A stretch of DNA of 64,000 nucleotides, from the NCBI RefSeq assembly GCF_001499995.1, contig NZ_LQIU01000034.1, positions 157,082-221,081 on the forward strand. Direction: 5' to 3'. Shown piece after piece: positions 57,305 to 64,000 of the stretch (within the stretch, counting starts at the first letter, position 1; each line of letters opens with the position of its first letter). A program made the position numbers and the translations under genes. Source of the stretch: Mycobacterium sp. IS-1496. Its GTDB lineage: Bacteria > Actinomycetota > Actinomycetes > Mycobacteriales > Mycobacteriaceae. A model generated the notes under the pieces. It had not been told where the DNA came from. It saw only the letters and a program-made list of their open reading frames with translations, and made no database searches.

Positions 57305-57367
57305 CGCGAGCGTGCGCAGACTGCCGGGGAATCCCCGGCATGTCGTGTGCAGACACGCACTCTCGCG
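57305..57367. repeat. Imperfect palindromic intergenic element (REP-like)
   Basis: The core is a perfect palindrome, TGCCGGGGA-A-TCCCCGGCA at 57322-57340. Outside it, the arms CGCGAGCGTGCG (from 57305) and CGCACTCTCGCG (to 57367) also pair with one mismatch. The right arm holds an extra 10 bases or so, forming its own small hairpin. It fills the gap between cobO and cobB. It reads as a mobile-type intergenic repeat rather than a terminator, as no T run follows. Confidence 0.55.
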
Positions 57368-57383
57368 ATGAGAGGGGAGGGCG

Positions 57384-58751
57384 GTGACGGTCCCCGCCGT
57401 GGTGATTGCCGCACCCGCCTCCGGGAGCGGAAAGACCACGGTCGCAACGGGTTTGATGGGAGCGCTGCGGCGTGGCGGGCACGCGGTCGCGCCGTTCAAG
57501 GTCGGCCCGGACTTCATCGACCCCGGTTACCACGCCCTCGCCACCGGTCGCCCCGGCCGTAACCTCGACCCGGTCCTGGTCGGCGAACACCTGATCGGCC
57601 CGCTGTACGCGCACGGTACCGCCGGCGCGGACATCGCCGTCGTCGAGGGCGTCATGGGTCTGTTCGACGGGCGCATCGGCGATCAGATGTCCGGCCCGGC
57701 AACGGGTTCGACCGCACACGTGGCGGGTCTGCTGGGCGCACCGGTGGTCCTCGTCGTCGACGCCCGGGGTCAGAGCCACAGCATCGCCGCACTGCTGCAC
57801 GGCTTCTCGACCTTCGACCCACACACCCGCATCGCCGGCGTCGTCCTCAACCGGGTCGGCTCACCACGGCACGAGGAGGTGCTGCGGCAGGCCTGTGAAC
57901 ACGCCGGGCTGTCCGTGTTCGGATCGATCCCGCGCACCGAGGCGCTGGCCGTCCCGTCCCGCCACCTCGGCCTGGTCACCGCGGTGGAACACGGACGCGC
58001 GGCCCGCGACGCGGTCGCCGCGATGACCGAGTTGGTCGCCCGACATGTCGACCTCGACGCCGTCGTCGGCGCCGCGCGCACCGCCGTGACCGATGCGCCG
58101 TGGGACCCGGGCGTCGCGGCGGCCGCGGCGCCCGCCGTGACCGTCGCACTGGCGGCCGGAAAGGCCTTCACCTTCGGCTATCCCGAACACGCAGAACTGC
58201 TGCGCGCGGCCGGCGCGGAGGTCGTCGAGTTCGACCCGATGACCGACGAACTGCCCCCGGACGCGTCGGCGCTGGTGATCCCCGGCGGATTCCCCGAACA
58301 GCACGCCGCCGACCTGTCCGCCAATGCGCCTGTGCGGCAACAGATCGCGAAGCTGGCCGCGCTCGGGGCCCCGATCCACGCCGAGTGCGCGGGGCTGACC
58401 TACCTCGTCGACGACCTCGACGGCCGGCCGATGTGCGGGGTGCTGTCGGGTTCGGCGCGGTTCACCGACCGCCTCACGCTCGGATACCGGCAGGCCATCG
58501 CCGTCACCGACTCGTCGCTGCACCGCGTGGGGGAGCGGGTCACCGGCCACGAGTTCCACCGCACCGCCGTCACATTCACCGACCGGTACGAGGCGGCCTG
58601 GCACTTCGCGGGCGGACCGACGGGCACCGTCACCGACGGGGCGGTGCGCTCCGGCGTGCACGCGGGCTACCTCCACACCCACCCGGCCGCACACCCCCGG
58701 GCGATCGCCCGCTTCGTCGCATCGGCCACACGCTCTAAGCTCGCCGGGTGA
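57384..58751 (+). CDS. cobB: Cobyrinic acid a,c-diamide synthase
   Basis: A 455-residue CobB, which amidates the a and c side chains of (hydrogeno)cobyrinic acid with glutamine and ATP. The ATP region is A-P-A-S-G-S-G-K-T-T-V, then F-K-V-G-P-D-F-I-D-P. The amidotransferase domain has I-P-G-G-F-P-E and the nucleophile Cys in H-A-E-C-A-G-L-T-Y, and His near G-H-E-F-H-R-T. GTG 57384 has GGGAGGGCG upstream. The stop overlaps cysG (GTGA). Confidence 0.96.
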   Translation: MTVPAVVIAAPASGSGKTTVATGLMGALRRGGHAVAPFKVGPDFIDPGYHALATGRPGRNLDPVLVGEHLIGPLYAHGTAGADIAVVEGVMGLFDGRIGDQMSGPATGSTAHVAGLLGAPVVLVVDARGQSHSIAALLHGFSTFDPHTRIAGVVLNRVGSPRHEEVLRQACEHAGLSVFGSIPRTEALAVPSRHLGLVTAVEHGRAARDAVAAMTELVARHVDLDAVVGAARTAVTDAPWDPGVAAAAAPAVTVALAAGKAFTFGYPEHAELLRAAGAEVVEFDPMTDELPPDASALVIPGGFPEQHAADLSANAPVRQQIAKLAALGAPIHAECAGLTYLVDDLDGRPMCGVLSGSARFTDRLTLGYRQAIAVTDSSLHRVGERVTGHEFHRTAVTFTDRYEAAWHFAGGPTGTVTDGAVRSGVHAGYLHTHPAAHPRAIARFVASATRSKLAG

Positions 58752-59944
58752 CCGATAACGCGTACCTCGTCGGCCTGCGGCTCGCCGGCAGGAAGGTCGT
58801 CATCGTCGGTGGCGGCACGGTCGCGCAGCGCCGGCTGCCGCTGTTGATCGCGAACGGCGCCGACGTGCACGTCATCGCGCGCGCCGCCACGCCGGCCGTC
58901 GAGGCTATGACCGGAATCACACTGACACTGCGCGACTTCCGCGTCGGCGACCTCGACGGCGCCTGGTACGTCATCGCCGCGACCGACGACCCCGACGTCA
59001 ACGCGGCCGTCGTCGCCGAAGCCGAACGCCGCCACATCTTCTGCGTGCGCGCCGACATCGCCCGCGAGGGCACCGCCGTCACGCCCGCGTCCTTCGAGTA
59101 CGAGGGTCTGTCTGTCGGAGTGCTCGCCGGCGGTGAGCATCGCCGTTCGGCGGCAATCCGGTCGGCCATCCACGAGGCGCTCGCCGGCGGGCTGATCTCC
59201 GGGGACGCCCCCGTCACGGTGACCACGGGCGTCGCCCTGGTCGGCGGTGGGCCCGGGGATCCGGAACTCATCACGGTGCGGGGGCGCCGGCTGCTGGCCC
59301 AGGCCGACGTCGTCGTCGCCGACCGGTTGGCCCCACAGGAACTGCTCGCCGAGCTACCGCCGCATGTCGAGGTGATCGACGCCGCCAAGATCCCGTACGG
59401 CCGGGCGATGGCGCAGGACGCGATCAACCAGGTGCTCATCGACCGGGCCTCGGCGGGCAAGTTCGTGGTGCGCCTCAAGGGCGGCGACCCGTTCGTCTTC
59501 GCACGCGGTTACGAAGAGGTGCTCGCGTGCGCCGACGCCGGCATCCCGGTCACCGTCGTACCGGGTGTGACCAGCGCCATAGGCGTTCCCGCGCTCGCCG
59601 GTGTGCCCGTCACCCACCGGCACGTGACGCACGAGTTCGTGGTGGTCAGCGGGCATGTTGCGCCGGATCACCCCGAATCGTTAGTCAATTGGGATGCGCT
59701 CGCCGCACTGAGCGGGACCATCGTTTTGCTGATGGCCGTCGAACGGATCGAGTTGTTCACCAGGGTGCTGATCGCCGGCGGCCGACCTGCGGAAACGCCT
59801 GTTCTCGTCGTCCAGCACGGCACCACGACCGCGCAACGCACTTTGCGGGCCACCCTCGCCGACGCGCCGGAACGGATGAGTGCCGAGGGCATCCGACCTC
59901 CCGCGATCATCGTGATCGGGCCCGTCGCAGCCTTCGGCGGATAA
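58748..59944 (+). CDS. cysG: Siroheme synthase: precorrin-2 dehydrogenase + SUMT fusion
   Basis: A 398-residue fusion. Residues about 1-145 form the NAD-dependent precorrin-2 dehydrogenase/ferrochelatase part, with V-I-V-G-G-G-T-V-A-Q-R-R. Residues about 158-398 form the uroporphyrinogen III methyltransferase, with V-G-G-G-P-G-D-P-E-L-I-T-V, R-L-K-G-G-D-P-F-V-F and V-V-P-G-V-T-S-A. It is shorter than E. coli CysG, because the dimerisation middle of the N-terminal part is reduced. It feeds both siroheme and cobalamin. GTG 58748 overlaps the cobB stop. Confidence 0.95.
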   Translation: MTDNAYLVGLRLAGRKVVIVGGGTVAQRRLPLLIANGADVHVIARAATPAVEAMTGITLTLRDFRVGDLDGAWYVIAATDDPDVNAAVVAEAERRHIFCVRADIAREGTAVTPASFEYEGLSVGVLAGGEHRRSAAIRSAIHEALAGGLISGDAPVTVTTGVALVGGGPGDPELITVRGRRLLAQADVVVADRLAPQELLAELPPHVEVIDAAKIPYGRAMAQDAINQVLIDRASAGKFVVRLKGGDPFVFARGYEEVLACADAGIPVTVVPGVTSAIGVPALAGVPVTHRHVTHEFVVVSGHVAPDHPESLVNWDALAALSGTIVLLMAVERIELFTRVLIAGGRPAETPVLVVQHGTTTAQRTLRATLADAPERMSAEGIRPPAIIVIGPVAAFGG

Positions 59945-59977
59945 AAGATTTCTAAGAGTACTGTAAGGTAACCCGTT

Positions 59978-61555
59978 ATGACGGCTCTCAACGACGCGGA
60001 GCGCGCCGCCATGATCCGAGGCGCCGAAGGGCGGTCGAAGCGTGCGCAGCCGATGAGTGCGGAACAAACGCCCGGCGGGCGTGCCAAGACACCGACGTGG
60101 GCCCCGTCGCGACGGTTCTTCGCCGCGGTCATCGCGATCGCCGGCATGCAGCTCATGGCCACGATGGACGGCACGATCGCCATCGTCGCGCTCCCCAAGA
60201 TCCAAGATGCGCTCAACCTGTCCGACGCCGGCCGCAGCTGGGTCATCACCGCCTACGTGCTCACGTTCGGCGGACTGATGCTGTTGGGCGGCCGCCTCGG
60301 CGACACCATCGGCCGCAAGCGGACGTTCATCGTCGGCGTCGCGCTGTTCACCATCGCCTCGGTGCTGTGCGGCATCGCCTGGAACGAGGCGACCCTCGTC
60401 ATCGCCCGCCTGCTGCAGGGCATCGGCGCGGCGATCGCCTCGCCGACCGCTCTGGCACTCGTGGCGACGACCTTCCCGAAAGGCCCGGCCCGTAACGCCG
60501 CCACCGCGGTGTTCGCGGCGATGACCGGCGTCGGCTCGGTCATGGGCCTGGTGGTCGGCGGAGCGCTCACCGAGCTGTCGTGGCGGTGGGCCTTCCTGGT
60601 CAACGTCCCGATCGGCCTGCTCATCCTCTACCTGGCCTACACCTCGCTCCGCGAAACGCACAAGGAGCGGATGAAGCTCGACGCGTCCGGGGCCATCCTG
60701 GCCACGCTCGGATGTACGGCCGCGGTGTTCGGTTTCTCCATGGGCCCTGAGAAGGGCTGGGTGTCGCCGATCACCATCAGCTCGATCGTCGCCGCCGGCG
60801 TCTTCCTCATCGCGTTCGTCCTCGTCGAGCGCACGGCGGAGAACCCGGTGGTCCCGTTCTCCCTGTTCCGCGACCGCAACCGCGTCGCCACCTTCGGCGC
60901 GGTCTTCCTCGCGGGCGGGGTGATGTTCACGCTGTCGGTGCTCATCGGCCTCTATGTGCAGGACATTCTCGGGTACAGCCCGCTCCGTGCCGGTATCGGC
61001 TTCATCCCGTTCGCCATCGCGATGGGTATCGGCCTGGCGCTGTCCTCACAGCTGGTGTCGGTCTTCCCGCCGCGGGTCCTGGTGATCTCCGGCGGCGTGC
61101 TGGTGCTCGGCGCGATGATCTACGGCTCGACGCTCAACGCGGGAATCCCGTACTTCCCGAACCTGGTCGTGCCGCTGGTGGTCGGCGGCATCGGCATCGG
61201 GATCATCTTCGTCGCGCTGATGCTGTCGGCCATCGCGGGCGTCGGGTTCGACCAGATCGGCCCGGTCTCGGCGATCACGCTGATGATGCAGAACCTGGGC
61301 GGACCGGTCGTGCTGGCCATCATCCAGGCCGTGATCACGTCGCGCACGCTGTACCTGGGCGGCACCACCGGGCCGGTGAAGAACATGGACAGCACGCAGA
61401 TGGCCGCGCTCGACGCCGGCTACACCTACGGGTTGCTGTGGGTGGCCGCCGTGGCGGTCCTCGTCGGCGGTGCGGCGCTGCTCATCGGGTACACCTCCCA
61501 GCAGGTCGCGCACGCCCAGGAGGTCAAGGACGCGCTCGACGCCGGTGAGCTCTGA
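59978..61555 (+). CDS. efpA: EfpA, 14-helix MFS efflux pump
   Basis: A 525-residue major facilitator of the DHA2 (QacA) group with 14 predicted helices. A cytoplasmic N-terminus of about 45 residues precedes helix 1. Helix 1 has M-A-T-M-D-G-T-I-A-I-V-A-L-P, the loop 2-3 motif A is L-G-G-R-L-G-D-T-I-G-R-K-R, and motif C lies in G-V-G-S-V-M-G-L-V-V-G-G. EfpA is an essential lipid/drug exporter in M. tuberculosis. An AT-rich stretch precedes it, with TAAGGT ending eight bases before ATG 59978, which again looks close to leaderless. Confidence 0.95.
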   Translation: MTALNDAERAAMIRGAEGRSKRAQPMSAEQTPGGRAKTPTWAPSRRFFAAVIAIAGMQLMATMDGTIAIVALPKIQDALNLSDAGRSWVITAYVLTFGGLMLLGGRLGDTIGRKRTFIVGVALFTIASVLCGIAWNEATLVIARLLQGIGAAIASPTALALVATTFPKGPARNAATAVFAAMTGVGSVMGLVVGGALTELSWRWAFLVNVPIGLLILYLAYTSLRETHKERMKLDASGAILATLGCTAAVFGFSMGPEKGWVSPITISSIVAAGVFLIAFVLVERTAENPVVPFSLFRDRNRVATFGAVFLAGGVMFTLSVLIGLYVQDILGYSPLRAGIGFIPFAIAMGIGLALSSQLVSVFPPRVLVISGGVLVLGAMIYGSTLNAGIPYFPNLVVPLVVGGIGIGIIFVALMLSAIAGVGFDQIGPVSAITLMMQNLGGPVVLAIIQAVITSRTLYLGGTTGPVKNMDSTQMAALDAGYTYGLLWVAAVAVLVGGAALLIGYTSQQVAHAQEVKDALDAGEL

Positions 61556-61604
61556 GCTGACCGACCGCCGTCGGTGACCTGCCCGGCGGCTAAGGTGGTC
61601 CGCT

Positions 61605-63359
61605 GTGATCACCCGCATGTCAGAGCTGTTCCTGCGCACCCTGCGTGACGATCCCGCCGACGCGGAGGTGCCCAGTCACAAGCTGCTCATCCGGGCCGGC
61701 TATGTGCGCCCCGTCGGCCCCGGCCTCTACACCTGGCTGCCGCTCGGGCTGCGCGTGTTCCGCAAGGTCGAACAGATCGTCCGTGACGAGATGACCGCGA
61801 TCGGCGGCCAGGAGATCCTGTTCCCCGCGCTGCTTCCGCGCGCGCCGTACGAGACCACCAACCGCTGGACGGAGTACGGCGACACGCTGTTCCGGCTCAA
61901 GGACCGCCGCGACAACGACTATCTGCTCGGCCCCACCCATGAGGAACTCTTCACGCTCACGGTGAAGGGGGAGTACAGCTCGTACAAGGACTTCCCGCTG
62001 ATCCTGTTTCAGATCCAGACCAAGTACCGCGACGAGGCCCGGCCCCGCGCAGGCATCCTGCGCGGGCGCGAGTTCGTGATGAAGGACTCGTACTCCTTCG
62101 ACGTCGACGACGACGGTCTCAAAACCGCCTACCACCTCCACCGTGAGGCGTACCAGCGGATCTTCGCGCGCCTCGGGGTGCAGTACGTGATCGTCTCCGC
62201 GGTGTCGGGAGCCATGGGCGGCAGCGCATCCGAGGAGTTCCTGGCCGAGAGCGAGGTCGGCGAGGACACCTTCGTCCGCTGCCTGGAGTCCGGCTACGCC
62301 GCCAACGTCGAGGCGGTGCTGACCCGCGTTCCCGAACCTCTGCCGATCGAGGGCCGGCCGGAGGCGGTGGTCCACGACACCCCCGACGCCCCGACGATCG
62401 CGACGCTCGTCGACTGGGCCAACGGCGCCGACCTGCCGGATTTCGCCGGGCGCGCGGTCACGGCCGCCGACACGCTGAAGAACGTCCTGCTCAAGGTCCG
62501 CGAACCGGGCGGCGAATGGGAACTGCTGGCCGTCGGGGTGCCGGGGGACCGCGAGGTCGACGAGAAGCGGCTCGGCGCGGCGCTGGAACCGGCCGAGTAC
62601 GCGCTGCTCGACGACGCCGACTTCGCCAGGCACCCGTTCCTGGTCAAGGGTTACGTCGGCCCGAAAGCATTGCTGGACAACGGGGTCCGCTACCTCGTCG
62701 ACCCGCGGATCGTGGACGGCACGGCGTGGATCACCGGCGCCGACGCGCCCAACAAGCACGTCGTCGGACTGCTCGCGGGCCGCGATTTCCAGGCCGACGG
62801 GACCATCGAGGCCGCCGAGGTGCGCGACGGTGATCCGTCACCGGACGGGGCCGGCCCGCTGGTCAGTGCCCGGGGCATCGAGATCGGCCACATCTTCCAG
62901 TTGGGCCGCAAGTACACCGAGGCGTTCAGCGCCGACGTCCTCGGCGAGGACGGTAAGCCGGTGCGGTTGACCATGGGGTCCTACGGCATCGGCGTGTCCC
63001 GCCTGGTGGCCGTGATCGCCGAACAACAGCACGACGAGCTGGGCCTGCGGTGGCCCGCCGCGGTCGCCCCGTTCGACGTCCACGTCGTGATCGCCAACAA
63101 GGACGACGGCGCCCGCACCGGCGCGACCGAACTGGCCGGCGAGCTCGACCGGCTGGGACTCGAGGTGCTGCTCGACGACCGCAAGTCCTCCCCGGGGGTG
63201 AAGTTCAAGGACGCCGAACTGCTCGGCGTGCCGTGGATCGTCGTGGTGGGCCGCGGCTGGGGCGACGGGGTGGTCGAGCTGCGTGACCGGTTCACCGGCG
63301 AGAAGCGCGAGATCGGCGTCGACGGCGCGGCGGCCGAGATCCTGGCCGCCGTGCGGTAG
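61605..63359 (+). CDS. proS: Prolyl-tRNA synthetase, bacterial type
   Basis: A 584-residue class II ProRS with the bacterial INS editing domain (about residues 225-410, with cis-editing segments such as V-L-L-K-V-R-E-P-G). Motif 1 and 2 regions read R-P-V-G-P-G-L-Y-T-W-L-P-L-G and T-K-Y-R-D-E-A-R-P-R-A-G-I-L-R-G-R-E-F; motif 3 is G-S-Y-G-I-G-V-S-R. GTG 61605 lies eight bases after TAAGGT (61591-61596), so a leaderless start is plausible; ATG 61617 is four codons in. Confidence 0.97.
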   Translation: MITRMSELFLRTLRDDPADAEVPSHKLLIRAGYVRPVGPGLYTWLPLGLRVFRKVEQIVRDEMTAIGGQEILFPALLPRAPYETTNRWTEYGDTLFRLKDRRDNDYLLGPTHEELFTLTVKGEYSSYKDFPLILFQIQTKYRDEARPRAGILRGREFVMKDSYSFDVDDDGLKTAYHLHREAYQRIFARLGVQYVIVSAVSGAMGGSASEEFLAESEVGEDTFVRCLESGYAANVEAVLTRVPEPLPIEGRPEAVVHDTPDAPTIATLVDWANGADLPDFAGRAVTAADTLKNVLLKVREPGGEWELLAVGVPGDREVDEKRLGAALEPAEYALLDDADFARHPFLVKGYVGPKALLDNGVRYLVDPRIVDGTAWITGADAPNKHVVGLLAGRDFQADGTIEAAEVRDGDPSPDGAGPLVSARGIEIGHIFQLGRKYTEAFSADVLGEDGKPVRLTMGSYGIGVSRLVAVIAEQQHDELGLRWPAAVAPFDVHVVIANKDDGARTGATELAGELDRLGLEVLLDDRKSSPGVKFKDAELLGVPWIVVVGRGWGDGVVELRDRFTGEKREIGVDGAAAEILAAVR

Positions 63360-63361
63360 CG

Positions 63362-63844
63362 CTACTCGTTGCCGCCGGGGAAGGCGACGGTGACCGGATC
63401 GGTGCCCACGATCTGCGTCCAGCGCGCCGCCGCGACCGCCGACTCCGTCAACGCCGTGAGCCCGAAGGTCCGGTCCTCGGTGCCGGTCGCCTGTTCCACG
63501 ACCGCCCGCCACGCCGCGGCGCCGTCCTCCTCCATCCGGACCGCGAGCTTGGCGGCCTCGCGCGGATCGTCGACGGGCATCGGCACCTGATAGCCGGCCG
63601 CCGGCAGCGGCGGGGACACCTGCCGCTGCTCCAGCAGCGCGATCGCGGCCTCCCGACGTTTCCGGTGTTCGGAGATCGACGCCGAGACCAGCCAGTTCGT
63701 CTCGGGCGTGGAATGCGCCGACACCAGGCCGTATCCGTAGATCGTCGCGTGTTCGGTGGCGATCGCGGCGTAGAGCGCCCCGTCGGCGCCGTCGGCGGGG
63801 CGGGACGGCAGGTCGCGATCCGGGGTCGGCTCGACCGAGGTCAC
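63362..63844 (-). CDS. DUF4439 ferritin-like protein (Rv2844-like)
   Basis: A 160-residue helical protein. The pattern A-L-Y-A-A-I-A-T-E-H-A-T-I-Y-G-Y-G and S-E-H-R-K-R-R-E-A provides E-x-x-H-like pairs as in ferritin-like four-helix bundles, matching DUF4439. GTG 63844 has AAGGAGA upstream; it overlaps the stop of the next gene on the same strand (GTGA). The stop lies two bases from the proS stop, convergent. Function unknown. Confidence 0.85.
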   Translation of the reverse strand: MTSVEPTPDRDLPSRPADGADGALYAAIATEHATIYGYGLVSAHSTPETNWLVSASISEHRKRREAAIALLEQRQVSPPLPAAGYQVPMPVDDPREAAKLAVRMEEDGAAAWRAVVEQATGTEDRTFGLTALTESAVAAARWTQIVGTDPVTVAFPGGNE

Positions 63845-64000
63845 GGGGTCTCCTTCGGTGGTGGCGCCAGGGCGACCCGCCACGCCGCGGTGCAGGCGGC
63901 CGCGATCGAGCCCAGCAGGCCGGCGCGATAGCCCGACATCTGGGCTGCGAGGCCGGTGGCGCTCTCCGCGGACTGGCGCAGCGCGCCGATGACATCGCGG
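63841..64000 (-). CDS. C-terminal end of an Ala-rich protein, Rv2843-like (5' beyond window)
   Basis: Only about 53 codons are visible. They read R-D-V-I-G-A-L-R-Q-S-A-E-S-A-T-G-L, then a hydrophobic stretch A-G-L-L-G-S-I-A-A-A-C-T-A-A-W-R-V-A-L-A, ending P-P-P-K-E-T-P. The stop TGA (63843-63841) overlaps the DUF4439 GTG. By position it should be the gene next to Rv2844 in M. tuberculosis, an Ala-rich putative membrane protein. Confidence 0.6.
   Translation of the reverse strand, partial: RDVIGALRQSAESATGLAAQMSGYRAGLLGSIAAACTAAWRVALAPPPKETP

Noticed and set aside
57322..57340. The 19-bp palindrome as terminator of cobO
   Set aside because: No T-rich tail follows on either strand, and the pairing extends into a larger repeat-like structure.
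1..64000. CRISPR arrays, insertion sequences, prophage genes, tRNA or rRNA genes
   Set aside because: No regularly spaced repeats, transposase or integrase motifs, phage structural genes or tRNA-like cloverleaf sequences were noticed on either strand; a dedicated tRNA scan was not possible.

Overview
The window is high-GC actinobacterial DNA that reads as a fast-growing environmental Mycobacterium (Mycolicibacterium). The evidence is gene content: mycothione reductase, MPT70/MPT83-like fasciclin proteins, the lipoprotein class B PBP, EfpA, and a gene order from about 26.2 kb to the end that follows, as I recall it, the M. tuberculosis block Rv2870c to Rv2843 (dxr, rip1, ispG, Rv2867c, PBP, map, glnA4, aldC, mtr, mqo, cobO, cobB, cysG, efpA, proS). 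The species cannot be named from the sequence alone.

1 to 23 kb is an accessory catabolic region. It holds two paralogous TetR repressors, a CoA transferase, two cytochromes P450, a [3Fe-4S]-type ferredoxin, an acyl-CoA thioesterase, an SMP-30 lactonase, a medium-chain alcohol dehydrogenase, an HpcH aldolase, an SDR, a Baeyer-Villiger-type flavin monooxygenase, an alpha/beta hydrolase, an SRPBCC protein, an acyl-CoA dehydrogenase, two F420-type (LLM) oxidoreductases, a WS/DGAT acyltransferase and a FAD-linked 2-hydroxyacid-type oxidase. Five intergenic regions carry the same 26-bp-spaced motif, TTTACA-N14-TGT(C/A)A(C/A), followed by GCT in four of them; a degenerate sixth copy lies upstream of the first TetR gene. 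The shared motif marks these transcription units as one regulon, most simply a pathway that hydroxylates, oxidises, ring-expands and hydrolyses a cyclic substrate and then handles the product as a CoA thioester. Substrate and product are not known.

23 to 31.5 kb holds a DUF2631-type membrane protein, a photolyase, a tandem pair of secreted and lipid-anchored fasciclin proteins with a SigK-like promoter and an intrinsic terminator, then dxr-rip1-ispG (MEP isoprenoid pathway plus site-2 protease) and two GNAT proteins, one with a GyrA-like coiled-coil N-terminus.

31.5 to 42 kb holds a penicillin-binding lipoprotein, DUF1707 protein, thioesterase, methionine aminopeptidase, cobyric acid synthase, a lipoprotein, a hydrolase-fold protein without a nucleophile serine, and an ngg-asnO pair predicted to make the dipeptide osmolyte N-acetylglutaminylglutamine amide.

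42 to 50 kb holds a glnA4-puuD-aldC-SDR-gntR operon, probably for gamma-glutamylated amine catabolism, behind a clear inverted repeat. It is followed by an ArsR regulator and a CbiM-PDGLE-CbiQ-CbiO cobalt/nickel ECF transporter, with a perfect 10-bp-arm palindrome over its -35 element. 50 to 64 kb is conserved core: mtr, a lysophospholipase-like hydrolase, mqo, a GNAT, a cobalamin block (chelatase AAA/VWA subunit, cobO, cobB, cysG), efpA, proS and two terminal genes. Cobalt uptake and cobalamin synthesis are thus spread over about 25 kb. Many genes overlap by ATGA or GTGA, and several appear to have leaderless promoters. No rRNA, tRNA, CRISPR array, insertion sequence or prophage was seen.
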